Below are positions 59,886 through 64,000 of a stretch of DNA of 64,000 bases, piece after piece. Source of the DNA: Larimichthys crocea (taxonomy: Eukaryota > Chordata > Actinopteri > Sciaenidae). The notes beneath the pieces were generated by a model. It saw only the letters and a program-made list of their open reading frames with translations. It was not told where the DNA came from and searched no databases. The stretch is from contig NC_040011.1 of NCBI RefSeq assembly GCF_000972845.2, positions 25,028,379 through 25,092,378 of the forward strand, written 5' to 3'. The position numbers and the translations under genes are program-made. How positions within the stretch are numbered: position 1 is the first letter of the stretch; each line of letters begins with the position of its first letter.

Positions 59886-62858
59886 CAAAAGTAGAAAACT
59901 TGGCTGATCAGTGTGAAAGTGTGTAGCATAGATGTGAAGTAACAACGTGTGGATTTATCCAGCCAAATATTACAGGTTAAATTAAATAACTAAGATAAGT
60001 AGGGTCTGTTAACACTCTGGGGGTCCAACAATAGCCCTATCAATTGCTTTTGCAATCGTGGGTAATTGCTAGGGCCCCAAAGGAATGAACCAGTGTTATC
60101 TCATTCTCCTGGACAATTTAAGACCCAGTGAAGTAGCAGTTAAAGCATCTTTAGCCTCTGTAATTGGACATATTTCTAAGTCAAACAGGGTGGACAGAGT
60201 ATCATTTCAAAGAGATTTGGTCAGATTGCGTAGGGATTTGATTTGATCGCTAACAGGTGGGCAAGCACGAGACTGGAGATTTACAGCAATGTGGATTTGT
60301 AGAGGACCTCTATCAACACTTCCTTCTGCATGGTTAGATCAAGAGTTGAAGGAGGATGTACAAAGTTCAACAAAGTTTGTGCCTGCGGTCATGATACACC
60401 ACTGCTAGCTCCCGCAATGGTCACCTCAAACCATTTGATTGGATCCATTTATGTATATCTTCTGCCCTTACAGTATGTATAAAACAGTTGGAAGTTACAG
60501 ATAATGCTCCAACAAGGCCATTTGGACAGTACATAAAATATATTTGATATATTTATACAAAGACAAGTGTATTTTTTTATTTTATTTCAATGAGTCTTTA
60601 GCTTTTTTTCATTTGAAACCAGTTGAGCAGTTGTATGTAGGTGAAAGCTGTGAACACTTCTTTATTTCACAAATCAGATTTGACTGAATTCCTGAAGGGA
60701 AGGTGATGACGAGGGTGTTAAGTGAGGTACTTAACCCTCTTGACAATCATAGCAAGGGTATAGCTCAAGAGGGTCCAGCTCCACAGTAATATTTCACACA
60801 TTGCCTGGAAGCTGTGCTGAGCAGATGGAGTACTTATAAATTAAATGATTTCATTTCTATCGATATGCACTGATTGCGCAGACCAATTTATTATGTACAG
60901 CTGTCCATCCGGTTTGTATTTCTGTCTTCATTGGTTGAACCACAGATGACGAGTAAAATCTTTATATGCTCTCATTATCGCTGTTGACTGCAAGTGTAGG
61001 AGAAGCAGTCAGATAGATTTCTGTACACAGTAGAATATTCAGAGACTCATACATGATTATCGGCTCACAGAGGTATTTGGTAATTAAGTGGCGGGGCTCT
61101 GAGGTCCTAGAGCTGGTCAGCATCCAGTCTAAGAGTAGCATGACACCCAGCGACTGCTATAGACCAGACAGGTAGACCAGACTGGTTAGCAAATATGGCC
61201 ACTTCCTGCTCCTGTCGCTCAGGGCTCATTGTCCCTCTTGTCCTCCAGCTCCCCTCAAACAAGCTGGAATTATGAGCTGTTCCTGCTGACCAGCAATGGT
61301 GGCTCAGTATTGGTCTCTGGAAGTAATTGCATGTTTGCAGGGCTGTGTCATTGTGTGTTTCTCAAAGCAAGTAACACCCAAAATTGAGTGCAGTGACAGG
61401 GACCATCAAAGTAAACATGGGTGTCACTGGTTACACATCACCTTAATGCCTTAATAACTAACACCTTAATATGGTATAGTGTACCTTATTGTCTTTATAG
61501 GGTCATAAATCAGTGGGTCTCATCCATAGAATACAGTGCCACACACACACAGACCTTGTTTTATACCTGATTTGGTTTGTTTGACTTGACTTGAACCATC
61601 CAGGTGGGATCTCCCTTTATTTGATTTTCATTCTCCTGATACAAAGATGATGGACAAGCAAAAATTGATTTATTTATAGTCAATAAAAAACTCCTTCAAC
61701 TCATCTCTCAAGAATGGACTCTAAGCATACGGTACATCAAATACTAATCTAATTCTGCAGAGAAGCAATAGAATTGGTTTTACTATACTTATTAAATATG
61801 TCACAGCTCCGTATGAGAAGATATTGGATGAGCAATGATAGGCACACAGGTAATTACTATAGCAATGACTGGAAAGGCCTCCCCGAGAAAAAAGTAATTG
61901 GAAAGAGTTCCTGTTGTGTTTTCACAATCAGGGTGAAATATTCAGAAGCAGAATGACAACAGGAAATAAGGCCTAAGTTTGAGGTTCATAAAAAATAAGT
62001 TAAGTATATGCATTTCAAATCAAAATGTGCCATGTGAAGTTAATTTTACAGGTAAAGTTATAGGTTATAATTAAAAACAGTGGCTAAATGTTCCGTCATG
62101 CGACTCATCTGGCTCATCTTTTATACAGTGAGTCAGAATATGACTTGAAACATGAGTGCGATATGAGCTGGCAAATGCATTCAATGACATTTAGCCATCC
62201 TGCTCAACAGCAGACAAAGAAAACACCCCTTATGGCATAAAAAGAGAAGCCTGAAAGGGGACAAAACAAACTTTTAAACAGCCACAATAAAGATACAGTC
62301 AAAGGAATAATGCCTGTCAAAAAATCTGCCATAGAGAGCTGTCAGTCAAAACAATCCCTCAGAGATGCACGAAAGAAAAAATACTCTGCTGCCGTCTTGT
62401 CACTCAGGCATGAATAATTCTTCAGAGGGAAAAAACAAAAGAACGAAAAGCCTGAATGAGCTGTTGATTCTGGGTTATGTGGGAAACATAATATTAGAAC
62501 AGGTAGACAAAATGGTCAAAGCCCCACTTGTAACACATTCTGAGTTTTACAGTAAAAAGAAGCTCAAACATAAATTCATTTCTCTCTAAAGACCAAGTGT
62601 TTCGGTGCTTTCATTTTTAACGTCTTCAAACTATCCCTAAAGAATACAAATTGAAAGGAGGGTTTTTCCAAACTTTTCAAGGCTCCAGTGCTGTGGCTTC
62701 CTAGACTTAAAATAAAAATAAAAAATAAAAAAACTTTTCATGAGCTGTGGGAATACTGTATAGTGTATATAGAAACAACTTGCTGTAGTCCTCATTACCT
62801 CTGTCAGATCACCAGATCTGCATTGACATCCGTGTTAAAAAGCACTGAGCAAACACTG

Positions 62859-63268
62859 AGTCTGTTTACACCTGGCAGTAACAGGCGTCTTGGGTGTTAC
62901 AGTCACAAGTATACTGCTCTAAATACGTCAGTTCACACCTGGCATTAGCATGCATCTCCATCTTACTAGTTCAGTGGTAAAATCAGTTAAAACAGACAGC
63001 GTGTTCACAAACATCTGCTGCTTATCTTGGCAGGTAAGAGAGCCCAAACAGTGAAGCAAATGGAAATCAAACAGTGTGTTTCGTGTGGACCTACAGCATG
63101 ACAGTTGAGTAGTTGGTCCTTCAATATTGAGCTATGTGGTCAAATACGTCTCAGACTACCTCAGCTAGTGGATTTAGAGTCACAATGCATCTTGGTGGTC
63201 ATTTACACTTGTATATACAGTAGAGCTGTCTGCTTGTGATATATGTTAATACCAGGTGTAAACAGACT
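62859..63268. mobile_element. MITE with 17-bp termini AGTCTGTTTACACCTGG
   Basis: AGTCTGTTTACACCTGG (62859-62875) is matched exactly by its inverted copy CCAGGTGTAAACAGACT (63252-63268). Total length is 410 bp. Complementarity continues imperfectly inward (CAGTAACA against TATTAACA). A subterminal direct copy, TTCACACCTGGCATTAGCAT, lies near 62932. No coding capacity is seen. Confidence 0.8.
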
Positions 63269-64000
63269 TATAGATATTAATAGAAATGTCTCTTCAGCCC
63301 AGTTTAGGGACTATTTTGCAGATTAAATAGTTAATTAAAATGTTCTAGCTTTTTACCTCATTTTAAAATCTTTTTCTACTTTGAAATTAACTAAAAGGCT
63401 CCATATTAAACAATAAAAGCGGGTGTCTGAGCAGAGATGCAGTTACTAAGATGTGGTTGAGTTGAGAATTTATCTATACACTCTCTCTCTTTGTTTCCGT
63501 CGCCTCATCTTACTCCCTCACTGGCCTCCCTTTGAAGATATGAAGATGCTCTCTTCAAAGTCATATGTTATTTGATTCAAAGAAAGCTAGTGCTTTTAAC
63601 ATCTGGCAATTATCGCTCCCTCACTCTTGTGTCTGAAAATAAACAGCAGGGGCTCTAAAGATAAACACACGTGTGAATACATGATTGATGTGTTACATAC
63701 TAACAGTGATGCTGACGGGGCAGTGCACCTCACAATGCTGCAAAAATTTCAGTGAGTGCTTCATTAGTGCTTTCTGAAGTGCACGTAATATTGCTGGCAA
63801 GGTGACTTTTTTTCCCCTCAGTTGTTAAGTATGTCCATGTATAATTGATGCATGGCCTTCAGCTAAATATTCAAAGCTTACTATAATTTTCAACACCACC
63901 CATCAATCCAAAACCTACATCACGCTGCTGCAGGAAAAAAAAACAAATGCACCATAAGATAAGTGCCAAATTTAATGATAATCTTTCTGTACATCTTATC

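Larger units (their letters stand above)
48990..64000. other. 5' region upstream of exon A: intron or flank without a detected exon
   Basis: About 15 kb with no coding exon that I can join to exon A (it would need to end in phase 1 with a G). It holds a LINE 3' end, an L2/SINE-type copy, a strong hairpin (51316-51395), two MITE-like elements (52557-52868, 62859-63268) and a GC-richer block at 56050-56390 that might be regulatory. Because exon A is split-codon, this region is most likely the intron that precedes it. Confidence 0.6.

Noticed and set aside
1..64000. CRISPR arrays, operons, prophage or other prokaryotic systems
   Set aside because: Intron-rich vertebrate gene structure and vertebrate repeats throughout; no regularly spaced repeat array was seen.

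Overview
The window looks like chromosomal DNA of a ray-finned fish, probably a percomorph. It is AT-rich and has long introns with GT/AG splice sites, many (CA)n/(GT)n microsatellites, and several interspersed repeat families typical of teleosts. There is no sign of a bacterial, viral or plasmid replicon.

The only protein-coding gene I can support is an ENOX2-like gene (ecto-NOX disulfide-thiol exchanger family) on the minus strand. Seven coding exons are visible at 48989-48858, 32774-32619, 21978-21772, 17978-17745, 14293-14081, 5556-5450 and 679-559. Every junction keeps frame, and together they encode 390 consecutive codons. In order these are an N-terminal M/P-rich segment, a G/P-rich segment ending in a CKSC motif, an RRM (VFVGGL and NFCHIRF motifs), a basic ER-rich linker, a predicted helical/coiled-coil region, and an acidic segment. 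The gene is open at both ends. The first visible exon begins inside a codon, so an upstream coding or leader exon is missing. The last visible exon ends after the first base of a codon, so the C-terminal part lies before position 1. The paralogue call (ENOX2, not ENOX1) rests on residues such as DLYEWEC, HYSEHECS and EEIRNIHN, compared with remembered human proteins.

The rest is intron or 5' flank. Between the exons lie degraded transposon copies: at least three hAT-like non-autonomous elements (about 1.7-2.9 kb, 22.85-23.45 kb, 25.38-26.08 kb). Each appears to keep a start codon followed by a splice donor. There are also several TIR-bearing MITE-like elements (13.4, 22.4, 28.3, 34.7, 52.6, 62.9 kb), a 5'-truncated LINE 3' end (about 49.2-49.9 kb), L2/SINE-type tails (14.9, 30.9, 50.1 kb), and scattered copies of a percomorph repeat with a GCTTAGCTTAGCATAAAGAC-type core (26.1, 43.1, 47.7, 48.0, 54.4 kb). 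The 15 kb upstream of the first visible exon (49-64 kb) shows no convincing coding exon.

The most unusual structures are near-perfect inverted repeats. The 36-bp-arm hairpin at 51316-51395 is the clearest; others are at 3661-3719 and 58369-58404. I see no novel multi-gene system.
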